Positions 43,489 to 51,811 of a stretch of DNA of 64,000 bases are shown here, in pieces. Position 1 is the stretch's first letter, and every line of letters starts with the position of its first letter. This stretch comes from Candidatus Villigracilis affinis (GTDB lineage Bacteria; Chloroflexota; Anaerolineae; Anaerolineales; Villigracilaceae). Location: positions 53,593 to 117,592 of the forward strand of contig JADKEA010000004.1 of the NCBI GenBank assembly GCA_016718275.1, written 5' to 3'. Position numbers and translations under genes: made by a program. Under the pieces are notes generated by a model. It saw nothing but the letters and a program-made list of their open reading frames with translations, was not told the origin of the DNA and ran no database searches.

Positions 43489-44217
43489 TTATGTCTTACC
43501 CCAGGCAAAGTAAGTGGGCACATACAGGGTGCGTTCTCCATTTTTGCGCGCTATTTCATCCAAAACCTTCATTTTTTGGATTTCTTCATTTGAAGCGACA
43601 CCTTCCAAATCTGTTTGGAGCACTGCCCATTCATTTTCCCAATCTTGAGCAGAGCGGATCACCGCCTGACCTTGAATGGGTCCTGTTTCAATGAGCTTGA
43701 TCCCAGCCTGATGGAAAGTCTCTGCCAACATCGCGCCGAAGGATGGGTCTGCGCCCTGCCGTCGTAAAGACTCTGCCTGCCATGCCCCCAAAGGTTTGAG
43801 TGCGGCGGGTTCATCCACGCGCTGACTGTAATCAGGTTCGGCCAATGCTAACACGGCGCGGCTGACACGTGCCATTTCGCGCACAACCTGCAATGGATCG
43901 TCCACCCATAACAGCAGGAAATGGCAATAGGCTATATCAAAAGATTTATCAGGGTATGGGAGGTGATGCGCATCGGCGCGGATAGCGGATACTGTCGGGG
44001 CGTGGATCCTGCACTCGTTGAGCGCAGCAGGATCAAGGTCCAGACCGTGAAGCGAGGCGGGGCTGGTGAGGCCGCTTAAGATCGCGCCGGTACCGCAGCC
44101 TACTTCAAGAATCCGATTCGCGCTGGAAATCCCCGCCTGTTCGAAAACATAGGTTCTTAATTCGCGAGTCCACGCAGCTTGCTGAAGGTAACGCGAATGC
44201 CAGTTCATCCTTCGCAA
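43489..44217 (-). CDS. Class I SAM-dependent methyltransferase
   Basis: This 242-residue protein has motif I ILEVGCGTGAIL (about 36-47), an acidic strand-2 residue in LHGLDLDPAAL and motif post-I PYPDKSFDIAYCHFLLLWVDDPLQVVREMARV, as in UbiE/ubiquinone-like methyltransferases (Methyltransf_11). The substrate is unknown. Its start overlaps the upstream phosphatase gene by 13 bases, so the two are co-expressed. Confidence 0.85.
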   Translation of the reverse strand: MRRMNWHSRYLQQAAWTRELRTYVFEQAGISSANRILEVGCGTGAILSGLTSPASLHGLDLDPAALNECRIHAPTVSAIRADAHHLPYPDKSFDIAYCHFLLLWVDDPLQVVREMARVSRAVLALAEPDYSQRVDEPAALKPLGAWQAESLRRQGADPSFGAMLAETFHQAGIKLIETGPIQGQAVIRSAQDWENEWAVLQTDLEGVASNEEIQKMKVLDEIARKNGERTLYVPTYFAWGKT

Positions 44218-44768
44218 AACTTCTGATTATTTTTATAAAGCTCGGCAGGGTCTTCCCACCAATTCAAAATGAAATCGACCTGCTCGTCGCTTTCGGGTGA
44301 GCGGGGATGATGGTTGTGGTTGGGTCGGGTCTTGAATAAGCTGTCCACTTGTGCAACGGCCTGCTCGTTTGTGATGCCGTGCCGTACAAGATAACAGCCA
44401 ACGACCAACCCGGTGCGCCCGACCCCGCCCCAGCAATGGATATAAACACAGCGGCCATTGTTGATGGCTTCGTCGATATCGTTGAGAATATCCGTCATCG
44501 TATTCGCAGATGGGATTCCGTAATCGCGAATGGGATGGCGTTGATATGAAATGATGGTTCCATAGATCCGCGCCTCTTCCCGCAAAATGGGTTCGTAGTG
44601 GACAAGTTCGTGTGATTGGGTGAGATCGATGAAGGTGTTCACACCCGCTTCAAGAAAGGCGTCTATGCGGAGGCGTGCTGTTTCGGGGTTGTAACTGCCT
44701 GGGTATTCACCCGCCAGGAGGCGGCCTTCTTCGACCCAATAGCATTCAGAGATGGGAAGTTTTTTCAT
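44205..44768 (-). CDS. Dual-specificity-like protein tyrosine phosphatase
   Basis: This is a 187-residue protein from the ATG at 44768. The CX5R signature is HCWGGVGRTG with Cys112 and Arg118. A candidate general-acid Asp lies in RDYGIP. It is cytoplasmic. Substrates could be phosphoproteins (a Ser/Thr kinase is encoded at 9365), phosphoinositides or nucleotides; nothing here decides. A GTG three codons earlier is an alternative start. It is followed, with overlap, by a methyltransferase gene. Confidence 0.88.
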   Translation of the reverse strand: MKKLPISECYWVEEGRLLAGEYPGSYNPETARLRIDAFLEAGVNTFIDLTQSHELVHYEPILREEARIYGTIISYQRHPIRDYGIPSANTMTDILNDIDEAINNGRCVYIHCWGGVGRTGLVVGCYLVRHGITNEQAVAQVDSLFKTRPNHNHHPRSPESDEQVDFILNWWEDPAELYKNNQKFCEG

Positions 44769-44777
44769 TTGATACAC

Positions 44778-45776
44778 TCATTTATTTGGTGCGCAAGTGC
44801 TTTCCAATATGGATTGTCGCAGTTCAACCAGTTCGGGATATTCATAGAAAAACAATATTTTTTTGTCCTTGATCGAATTTTCTTTTGGCTTGGAACTGAA
44901 CACAAAGTAGGTGAAGGATTCAGCAATATCTTCTGCGGGGTGGGTGGTGGAGTAATCATCCAGGAATTGATCTGGGTGGGTCAGGTAAAAATTGTACAGG
45001 CCGTTGTAGTATGGCATGAGGTCGTCTGCGTATTGGAGTGCGTCTATTTTCTCCCACTCCGGGTTGATCTCCTCCCAAAAGCGGAGATAAAAGGCATTGA
45101 TGTAAGAGTTTGGCAGGCTGCATCCAGTCCCAGTGAAATAATGGGGGCAGGTTGCTGTTTTGCTTTCGATCAGGGAGGTATTGAATGGGTCGTTATAGAT
45201 TTCTTCGTCAACGCTCACTTGTGAAGCGTTGAGGGTCAGCAGGTGTGCGTATTCATGGATCAATGTGAAGAGAAGCGCATCCTTGTTTTCGAGGTCGGCA
45301 ATGTCGACTTCGATCACCCATTGGGATGGGTCCGCTGCGATTTGGTCCACTGCGGCCAGTGTGTTTTCGGTGCCGTCGGTGAAGATGTTGTATTGTGTAA
45401 CCATTTGACGGTCTTTGGCGGGAATCAGATTTGCGAAGATCTGCCAGGCTTCCAGCTGCAACGCCTTATCTTTTTGCTCGTCAGCCAAATCGGCTGGTAT
45501 CTGGTCAAAAACTGGATTTTCGATCTCATCCCCATCCACTGAATATTTGACCAGATAATACGAGGTTGGTTCAATGTAGTTTGGATCATCCTCCATGTTG
45601 TACACGTCGCCTTTTGAGCTTTCGATGACCTCAGCCATTGTGTTGGCGCAAGAGACATTGACTGTCTCTAAAGGCTGGGTTCTCGAAATATATTTTCCCA
45701 ACATAATTCCCAGTAAAACGAATGAAAAAACAACAATTAAAACAACGATCACTGCCATCTCTGAGTTCTTTTTCAT
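44778..45776 (-). CDS. Membrane-anchored HEXXH zinc metallopeptidase-like protein
   Basis: This 332-residue protein has an N-terminal membrane anchor (about 8-27), so the rest is extracytoplasmic. HEYAH at 174-178 is a zincin motif, and AEDIAESFTYFV near the C-terminus offers a third (Glu) ligand. Cys residues in TCPHYFTGTGCSLP may form a disulfide. The family is not one I can name; such proteins are often annotated as putative zinc-binding metallopeptidases. It is upstream of and 9 bases from the phosphatase gene. Confidence 0.78.
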   Translation of the reverse strand: MKKNSEMAVIVVLIVVFSFVLLGIMLGKYISRTQPLETVNVSCANTMAEVIESSKGDVYNMEDDPNYIEPTSYYLVKYSVDGDEIENPVFDQIPADLADEQKDKALQLEAWQIFANLIPAKDRQMVTQYNIFTDGTENTLAAVDQIAADPSQWVIEVDIADLENKDALLFTLIHEYAHLLTLNASQVSVDEEIYNDPFNTSLIESKTATCPHYFTGTGCSLPNSYINAFYLRFWEEINPEWEKIDALQYADDLMPYYNGLYNFYLTHPDQFLDDYSTTHPAEDIAESFTYFVFSSKPKENSIKDKKILFFYEYPELVELRQSILESTCAPNK

Positions 45777-45856
45777 ATCTACCTTTAGTTTTTGTATACG
45801 ATGAGCGGCGGTGTTGTCTTTGAAGATGAATGTCGGAATAGCCTGTTGAAAATAGT

Positions 45857-46027
45857 TTACTCCAACTCGATTGAATCTGGCGAACGGAGGATAGGTGATG
45901 GGGTGATACGCTGTGTGGGTTCGGTAGAGAGGAATGTTTCGGGCGTGGTTTGTGGGTCTGGAAATAAAGTCTGACAGGCGATGGACGACAGGATTAACAA
46001 CAAAACAGCCACGAATGAATTTTTCAT
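45857..46027 (-). CDS. Very short lipoprotein-like ORF, possibly a remnant
   Basis: This 56-residue frame runs from the ATG at 46027 and has a clear lipoprotein signal (MKNSFVAVLLLILSSIAC) and a Thr/Pro-rich stretch (TTPETFLSTEPTQRITPSP), then stops. The size suggests either a tiny surface lipoprotein or the 5' remnant of a longer one. The 332-base stretch 45777-46108 contains only this frame. No strong ribosome site precedes it. Confidence 0.45.
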   Translation of the reverse strand: MKNSFVAVLLLILSSIACQTLFPDPQTTPETFLSTEPTQRITPSPILRSPDSIELE

Positions 46028-46108
46028 GGTTTTCTCACTTATGGATTTTGATTTCAACTGTGAATTTCCCGTACCTTCGATGGGAATCTTTTTGTTTTCA
46101 GCTCAATA

Positions 46109-47239
46109 TCAATTTTTCGAGATCACTTCCCAGCTATCTCTTAGGAAGTTGCCGAGGGTTTTGTCTGGTTCGCCTTGAGCGGGGAGTACGTCACCATCAG
46201 GTTCGACGTACATCCAGGTTTTGCCTGCGCCTGCGGGGATTGCATCGTCTACGGTTTCGATGGAGACTGGGTTGGATGCGGAATACGGCACGGGCAAATC
46301 CCAGCGCAGGGTGAGGCGGAGGGAACTGGCGGTATCCTGCAGTTCGAGCATTTCGTCAAGCAGGCTGCCATCGTCTGCGCTGAGGGAGATGTTTTGCACA
46401 TCAAGATAGGCAATTTTCTGCAGGATGTCTTTGGCTTCCTTGACGTTTTCTTTATTGAGGGTGAGGTGTACAGTGAGGAAAAGATCCTGGGGAACGATGA
46501 TCTCGATGGCTTTCCATGATTTTGGCTCATTGGGTTGGAGGATGAGCATGACGTGGTCGAGGCCTGTCTGCAGGAGCAGTTCGAGGTAATCTTTTTCGGC
46601 GAGTTTAAGGCCGTCTGTGAGCAGGCCGCAGACTTGTCCGTTCTTTTCGGCGTGGGCGATGAGTTGGGGGAGGTCTTCGCGCAGGGTGGGCTCGCCGCCT
46701 GTGAAGATGATGTGTGGAATGCCTGCCTGCCAGGCTTTGTCCAGAATGGTTTGCCATTCTTCGGTTGTGAGTTCGCGGTCGACGCGTTTGGTGGGGGCGT
46801 ACTTGGCGTGTGTAGATTCGGGCAGACGATAGGTGAGGGCGCAATCTAACCTGAGGGTGGATTCTGTTGAATGAGGCTGAACCCGCTCAAAGTTAAGAAA
46901 GGATGCGGGGTCTAGGTCGGGTGTCGAGATCAGGGTCTGGATTTGATCTGCGAAGTTGTTAAAATCCGTCAGTGCGGTTTTTCGATTCACCTGATAACGG
47001 GCAGCGATTTGTTTTGCGGCTTCATCGGGGGAAGTCCCCTTGATGAAGTGATAGGCATATTCAGCAGCGGTGGGATTGAGTTGCAGCACCGTGGCTGCGT
47101 TGAGGATAAGCAGGCCCGAGCCGTCTTTTTGCAGGCGCAGGTGCAGGCGATAGGGTTTCTCGTCTTGCGTGGCTTGCATATGATGGGTTCCCGCGGGCAA
47201 GGGTTCGGTTTTGGTGAAGAACTTTTGAATGAAGTTCAT
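46109..47239 (-). CDS. Degenerate radical SAM paralogue lacking all cluster cysteines
   Basis: This 376-residue protein is collinear with the radical SAM enzyme at 48688-50067. The N-terminal PqqD-like region matches (GSGLLILNAATVLQLNPTA versus GTGTLIVNASSVMHLNPTA), as does the SAM-barrel segment HIIFTGGEPTLREDLPQLI. At the 4Fe-4S site, however, YRCNNDCAHC is replaced by YRLPESTHAK, so Cys to Leu139, Thr143 and Lys146. The SPASM cysteines are gone too (VLPAQGEPDKTLGNFL). It cannot bind the canonical cluster and probably acts as a substrate-binding or regulatory partner. It is the last gene of the cluster with the Cys-Ala-tailed membrane protein. Confidence 0.85.
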   Translation of the reverse strand: MNFIQKFFTKTEPLPAGTHHMQATQDEKPYRLHLRLQKDGSGLLILNAATVLQLNPTAAEYAYHFIKGTSPDEAAKQIAARYQVNRKTALTDFNNFADQIQTLISTPDLDPASFLNFERVQPHSTESTLRLDCALTYRLPESTHAKYAPTKRVDRELTTEEWQTILDKAWQAGIPHIIFTGGEPTLREDLPQLIAHAEKNGQVCGLLTDGLKLAEKDYLELLLQTGLDHVMLILQPNEPKSWKAIEIIVPQDLFLTVHLTLNKENVKEAKDILQKIAYLDVQNISLSADDGSLLDEMLELQDTASSLRLTLRWDLPVPYSASNPVSIETVDDAIPAGAGKTWMYVEPDGDVLPAQGEPDKTLGNFLRDSWEVISKN

Positions 47240-47260
47240 GTCAACTCCTGTTCTGTGAAC

Positions 47261-48271
47261 TTATTTTCCGATTTTGAGAATGCCCATATCTGCAAGGAAA
47301 AGATACGTGTAGCCGATGAGCATAATCATCCAGCCGAGCATTTCAATGCGTCCCCAAACGCTTTCGAGTGAAAGCGAGAAATTATCCCGGATGGTTTGGA
47401 CAATGTTTTCGAGATTGTCCAGTTTGGTTTTGACGTTTTCCTTCCAATCCTTGAGGTAGAACTCGCCTTGGATGGCTTCGTAAAGTTTGGCGGTGTACCA
47501 ATCACCGATGAGGAGCAGGTTTTGTTCGGCGCGTTCAAAATCGAGCATGACTTCGAGTTTGTGTTCTGCGATCTGGCGGATGACGCCGCGGGTGGGGCGC
47601 AGTCCACGCTTTTTTTCAAAGAATGTTTCGCTGATCTTGTCGAGCATGTTTTCAATGGATTGGTCGAGCATGCGATAGCGCAGCAGTTGATAATTGCCAA
47701 TTTTCAACAGGGCGATATCGGATTGATAATCTTCGTTGGGGGCGATGATGATGGCGCCTTCCCAGTCGATGAGGGTGAGTTCCACGGCGGAGTAGTGCGT
47801 GCGGGAGATCAGGATCTCGTCGATCTCGCTTTTGTCGAACACTTCGCGTTGTGAGCGGATGAATTTGGTCAGTGCGAGGGCATTCTTGTCGATCCATTTA
47901 TCGGGCGTGGGTTTGGCGTCATTGACGAGCAGAATTGTGTATTCTTCGTAGAGTCCGTTTTGACGATATTGGGTCGGGATGAATTTGCTTTCGAGCGCAC
48001 TCTGAATTTTGGCGCGTTCCTGCAAAACAGAAACGGCAAACGGATCTTTTAATTCAAAGTGACATTCAACCATTTGCACGCGCCAATCGTAGCGCTGACG
48101 AAAGACTTGCACAGCATGTCCTTCGATGAGGACGGTTTCCTCGCCGAGAGTCACAAGGTCAATGTCAATGGGTTCGAAATAAGGCGCATCTTTTAGCCCC
48201 TTGAATCGTTCGGGGGCAGGAGCTTTGCCGTCGTCGGCGTCGGGGAAGGCGATCAGGTAGCAGATTTCCAT
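47261..48271 (-). CDS. Membrane-anchored protein of uncertain family (RMD1/DUF155-like layout)
   Basis: In this 336-residue protein, residues 1-250 are mixed alpha/beta with many charged residues. About 250-310 is a likely coiled coil (KDWKENVKTKLDNLENIVQT), and 312-330 is a single membrane helix (MLGWMIMLIGYTYLFLADM). The order soluble domain, coiled coil and C-terminal helix recalls RMD1/Sif-type DUF155 proteins, but I cannot confirm this without a profile search. It lies 21 bases before the pseudo-radical-SAM gene and 45 after the PAS gene, so it appears to be part of the same operon. Confidence 0.6.
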   Translation of the reverse strand: MEICYLIAFPDADDGKAPAPERFKGLKDAPYFEPIDIDLVTLGEETVLIEGHAVQVFRQRYDWRVQMVECHFELKDPFAVSVLQERAKIQSALESKFIPTQYRQNGLYEEYTILLVNDAKPTPDKWIDKNALALTKFIRSQREVFDKSEIDEILISRTHYSAVELTLIDWEGAIIIAPNEDYQSDIALLKIGNYQLLRYRMLDQSIENMLDKISETFFEKKRGLRPTRGVIRQIAEHKLEVMLDFERAEQNLLLIGDWYTAKLYEAIQGEFYLKDWKENVKTKLDNLENIVQTIRDNFSLSLESVWGRIEMLGWMIMLIGYTYLFLADMGILKIGK

Positions 48272-48316
48272 AGGTTATAAAAGTAAAAGATAAGAAGTGA
48301 GAATTGAAAGGAGTGG

Positions 48317-48658
48317 TTAGGAACGGATAAAATGGGGCATTTCAAATGGAATCTCAAGGGAGAGTTCCACAAAGCCAGCGTAAGTACCATCTTTATACCA
48401 CGGGGATTGGAAGATCATCTTCTTGATCCCGTTCTTTTCGATGGTGTAGACGTTCTTTTCGCGAGCCGACATCAATCGCTCAAGTTTACTTCGAGATGGG
48501 TCGTTGTGACAATCTAACACGTTCGACCCGACGAGTTTATAACCACCGTCCTTTTCAAAGGTTTTGGCGGCTTTGTCGTTCATTTCGAGAATGATGCCTT
48601 CTTCATCACAGACGGTGATGGCGGCGGGAAATTCTTTGATCCAGACGTGTTCGTTCAT
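48317..48658 (-). CDS. Small single PAS-domain protein
   Basis: This is a 113-residue protein from the ATG at 48658, chosen because GGAG lies five bases upstream. AAITVCDEEGIILEMNDKAAKTFEKDGGYKLVG is a PAS start, and SNVLDCHNDPSRSKLERLM resembles the PAS domains of heme- or redox-sensing proteins (LLDCH motif). No output domain is present. Within the radical SAM cluster it could sense redox or a cofactor, or bind a partner. A long in-frame extension upstream would overlap the radical SAM gene and is rejected. Confidence 0.75.
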   Translation of the reverse strand: MNEHVWIKEFPAAITVCDEEGIILEMNDKAAKTFEKDGGYKLVGSNVLDCHNDPSRSKLERLMSAREKNVYTIEKNGIKKMIFQSPWYKDGTYAGFVELSLEIPFEMPHFIRS

Positions 48659-48687
48659 GGAACTCCGGAGAAGACAGTAGACAGTGA

Positions 48688-50067
48688 TTAGTAGGCAGCG
48701 AGGACGGGGAGGTTGACTCCGAATTGTTCGCGGTGATTCTCGAATTGAAGCGGACATCCGCCGCCGCATTCGGCAACGAGGGAGCATGTTTCACATTTGA
48801 ATGGCAGATTCTGTCTTTCGCGTAATTGCACTGAGAGTTTGTGATTCCAGATCGAATCCCATGAGTCGGTGAGCATATTGCCGAGCGGATGATAATAGGA
48901 TTGGCAGGGCAGCACGTTTCCATTGGATTCAATGCACATGCTGTACAGCGCGGCAGTGCAGCCCTTGACGCCAAGGTTTTGAGCAGTGGGGTCGAATTGG
49001 CAGTACTGTGTTGGCGTGTACCAGATGAGTTTTTGTCCATGCTCGGCGGTTTTTTGAATGGCAATATCTAAAATGGGCTGCAATTCACTTTCGAGCAAGC
49101 CCGTGCCAACGGTCAAGCCTTGACCCGAGTAGATGAGCGCATTGAGTCCAATGGTAGGGACTCCCAGATCCGCGAGAAAATCCAGTGTGGCAGGAATCGT
49201 GTGGACGTTGCTGCGGAGCATGGTGGTGTTGGTCATTACGTAAAGATCGGAGGCGAGCACATTATTTAGGCCTGCGATGGTTTGCCTGAATGCGCCTTTT
49301 GCGCGCATCATTTCATCGTGAATTTCGGGCACGCTGGATTCAACGGTGATCTGCACATGGTCCAGGCCTGCGTTGACCAGCTTCTTGACATAATCCATGT
49401 CCATGAGGCGGCGCGCGTTCGTGTTCAAACCTGTGATCTGGCCGTTGCTTTCTGCGTGGTGGATCAGCTCTGGAAGATCGTTTCGCAGGGATGCTTCGCC
49501 GCCCGTGAAGACGATGTGCGGCACACCCAAGTCCCAAAGCTGGTCGATGATCTTGAACCATTGCTGGGTGGTGAGTTCGGGGAAGTTGCGTTCGCGGGCG
49601 TTGTAGCAGTGGGCGCAATCATTGTTGCAGCGATACGTGACGGCCAGGTCCATACGATAGGGTGCGGTAGGACGCGCGCTGAAGGGCATGGTCGTATCGA
49701 GGTCAAGTTCGTGGACGGGACAGGCCCCATCAGGGCGAATCATTTCTTCAAATTGAAAGAGGAAGTCGGAGAGGTCATTTCTGGCTTTTCTCTTTGAAAC
49801 GGAATATCGCGAGGTAAGCGCCAGAATTCTATCTTCTTCTGTTTTGCCTTCCAGAATCATCCATGCCATGAACGTTGCGGTTGGATTTAAGTGCATCACG
49901 CTGCTGGCGTTGACGATGAGAGTCCCCGTTCCGTCGGGGTCGATGCGCAAATGGATGCGCGATCTTTCCATCTCATTTTCGTGGACGTAGTGATAGAGCC
50001 CCGATGATGGAATGCTGACGTTGGACGATGGTTGAAAGATGTTTTTTATGCTATTGAGTAAAGTCAT
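48688..50067 (-). CDS. Radical SAM/SPASM peptide-modifying enzyme with PqqD-like N-terminus
   Basis: This is a 459-residue protein. Residues 35-110 resemble a PqqD/RiPP-recognition element (LIVNASSVMHLNPTATFMAW). The radical SAM cluster motif is C147-X3-C151-X2-C154 (CNNDCAHC), followed by FTGGEASLRNDL. The C-terminal SPASM region has at least six cysteines (GCTAALYSMCIESNGNVLPC, then FKCETCSLVAECGGGC), enough for auxiliary 4Fe-4S clusters. SPASM enzymes with PqqD-like domains modify ribosomal peptides, for example by thioether or C-C links. The gene lies 36 bases after one encoding a membrane protein with a CACACACAGCACACA tail, an obvious candidate substrate. Confidence 0.92.
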   Translation of the reverse strand: MTLLNSIKNIFQPSSNVSIPSSGLYHYVHENEMERSRIHLRIDPDGTGTLIVNASSVMHLNPTATFMAWMILEGKTEEDRILALTSRYSVSKRKARNDLSDFLFQFEEMIRPDGACPVHELDLDTTMPFSARPTAPYRMDLAVTYRCNNDCAHCYNARERNFPELTTQQWFKIIDQLWDLGVPHIVFTGGEASLRNDLPELIHHAESNGQITGLNTNARRLMDMDYVKKLVNAGLDHVQITVESSVPEIHDEMMRAKGAFRQTIAGLNNVLASDLYVMTNTTMLRSNVHTIPATLDFLADLGVPTIGLNALIYSGQGLTVGTGLLESELQPILDIAIQKTAEHGQKLIWYTPTQYCQFDPTAQNLGVKGCTAALYSMCIESNGNVLPCQSYYHPLGNMLTDSWDSIWNHKLSVQLRERQNLPFKCETCSLVAECGGGCPLQFENHREQFGVNLPVLAAY

Positions 50068-50103
50068 ATTTACCTCTAAGTACTAAAAATAGGCGCAAAA
50101 AAA

Positions 50104-51765
50104 CTATCGTCCGCCGCCCGCACAGGCACAGGCACAGCCTGCACATGCACACGCGCATGCACAGGAACGTCCGCCGCCGCCGCGCCCGCCTCTGCCGCCG
50201 CTTGATGAGCTTTTCGGCAGTGGGTTGGTTGCGCCAGTGACGCGTTCAGTAAAGGTTTGGACATTGCCTAATACTTTCTGTGAGAAGGTTTGTACGCCCG
50301 TAACCATGGATGCCGCAAAGTCTGCTCCGGGCAGTGCCTGTCCGCTTGATGAAGGTCGAGGGGCAGATGATGATACGGGAGCAGAACCAGTTGATGGGCG
50401 ATAGGTTGGGTCATAACGTCCCCACCACATCGGCACATAGACAGGCCCGTGATAGACGCGGCGCGCGCGGTCGTCATAATCTTTATCCAGCATGGTCCAT
50501 TCAAGAGTTTCGTCGAGTTTCTGACTCTTGACCTCGGGTGTGTCTGCTCCTTCCACTTGCGCCCAGGCTTTTTCCATGATCGAGCGGTAGTAATCCACGG
50601 TTTCTTTTCGGCTGAATCCGCGTATTTTTTCTGAAACGGTTTTCACCAGTGACACGGTCATATCCTGCAGGGCGCGCTGGCGTTTTGTTTTTTCAGTTTC
50701 AGCGAAAGCCTTGAGAAAATAATCTTCATATGGATGCAAATTGGCGGGCTTTTCAGCGGTGAAAGAAAGATTGAGCGGGTCGCGGGTTTCCACCTGGGCC
50801 GCACCTTTTTTGATCACGCCGAACAGGATCATGGTCATAACCTTGTCGAGCGGCTGTTCCATCAGGATGGCGGCTTCCACAGCGGTGAGTCCACGTTTGA
50901 TGCCGTGGCCTTCGATGGCGACGCGCGGCGGAAGATATTGCATCTTGCGGCGCCGACCTGCAATGGCTGAGATCGCAGGCGCACCAACAAATATGAAGAG
51001 GAAGAATCCGCCGCAAAGCAGGCTGAAGATGGTGTCTTCGCTGATCAGCGGCTCTGGCGGCGGAACATAAATGGCTTCCGCAGGAACGTATGTGCGTGGG
51101 AACGAAGCGCCGAATGAATAATAATCAGCGGCGCTGGCGGCAGGAGCGTACCATGTGTACGTGACACGGTTTTCAGAATCGTAGGCTGCCTGTGGCGTAT
51201 CGGGAAATCCGCTCGGTGCTCCATGCCAGCGAGGTTCTTCGGAATTCATATTCGGCGGCAGGTGATAGGTCATCGTGAAATCGGTCGTGCCTGAAACGAA
51301 TTCCGAGCCGAACCAGGTCGGCGCAAAGATCGCGCTCGTGTAGGTGTCGTCGCTTGAATCGATGTAGAGCACGTTTGAGATATTCGGGACAAAAACATGC
51401 ACAATACCCTTTTGCCCAGGCTGAATGGTCTGCGCGCCCATCACGACCGCAAAGCCCGACCCCGAGCCTTGATAATCGGAAGTCGAAGCATTGACGCGTA
51501 CATCGTTCACTTCGGCGAGCACTGTGGACGTGCTGAAATTGTTGTTGGGCATGCCCACATCCACGAAGTCGATCGGGTGTGAGCCAGGCAGGTTGTTAAA
51601 ATACCAGGTGTAGTCTATGCTCATGGTGCCATCTGAATTCCAGTAGACATGCACCACTTCCTTGTTGACTTCAAAGTAATACGGCGCGTCCTGCGCGGAA
51701 ACGTTTGAGAACATGCCAAGAGCAAGGATCAAAATGAATGAAATGATCAGGAATCTTTTCTTCAT
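50104..51765 (-). CDS. DUF2207-like membrane protein ending in a Cys-Ala repeat tail
   Basis: This 553-residue protein has a signal peptide (cleavage near VSA-QD). The extracytoplasmic beta-rich domain (about 30-235) is DUF2207-like (VVHVYWNSDGTMSIDYTWYF). A membrane helix lies at about 246-268, then a cytoplasmic alpha-helical domain (about 280-470, GLTAVEAAILMEQPLDKVMTMILFGVI) and a Ser/Pro linker. The C-terminus is GGRGGRGGGGR followed by a tail with seven Cys alternating with Ala (positions 535, 537, 539, 541, 544, 546 and 548), ending GGGR. The tail is on the cytoplasmic side by this topology, where the radical SAM enzyme encoded next could reach it. It looks like a precursor-type region fused to a membrane protein. 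Confidence 0.87.
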   Translation of the reverse strand: MKKRFLIISFILILALGMFSNVSAQDAPYYFEVNKEVVHVYWNSDGTMSIDYTWYFNNLPGSHPIDFVDVGMPNNNFSTSTVLAEVNDVRVNASTSDYQGSGSGFAVVMGAQTIQPGQKGIVHVFVPNISNVLYIDSSDDTYTSAIFAPTWFGSEFVSGTTDFTMTYHLPPNMNSEEPRWHGAPSGFPDTPQAAYDSENRVTYTWYAPAASAADYYSFGASFPRTYVPAEAIYVPPPEPLISEDTIFSLLCGGFFLFIFVGAPAISAIAGRRRKMQYLPPRVAIEGHGIKRGLTAVEAAILMEQPLDKVMTMILFGVIKKGAAQVETRDPLNLSFTAEKPANLHPYEDYFLKAFAETEKTKRQRALQDMTVSLVKTVSEKIRGFSRKETVDYYRSIMEKAWAQVEGADTPEVKSQKLDETLEWTMLDKDYDDRARRVYHGPVYVPMWWGRYDPTYRPSTGSAPVSSSAPRPSSSGQALPGADFAASMVTGVQTFSQKVLGNVQTFTERVTGATNPLPKSSSSGGRGGRGGGGRSCACACACAGCACACAGGGR

Positions 51766-51811
51766 CTCGTTTCTCCAGTTGTCAATCGCAATATGGGAAA
51801 TGTAAATTGAA

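Noticed and set aside
50104..50175. Cys-Ala tail as a simple-sequence DNA artefact
   Set aside because: Synonymous codons vary along the repeat, the frame is intact with a proper stop, and Gly/Arg linkers flank it, so it looks selected as protein.
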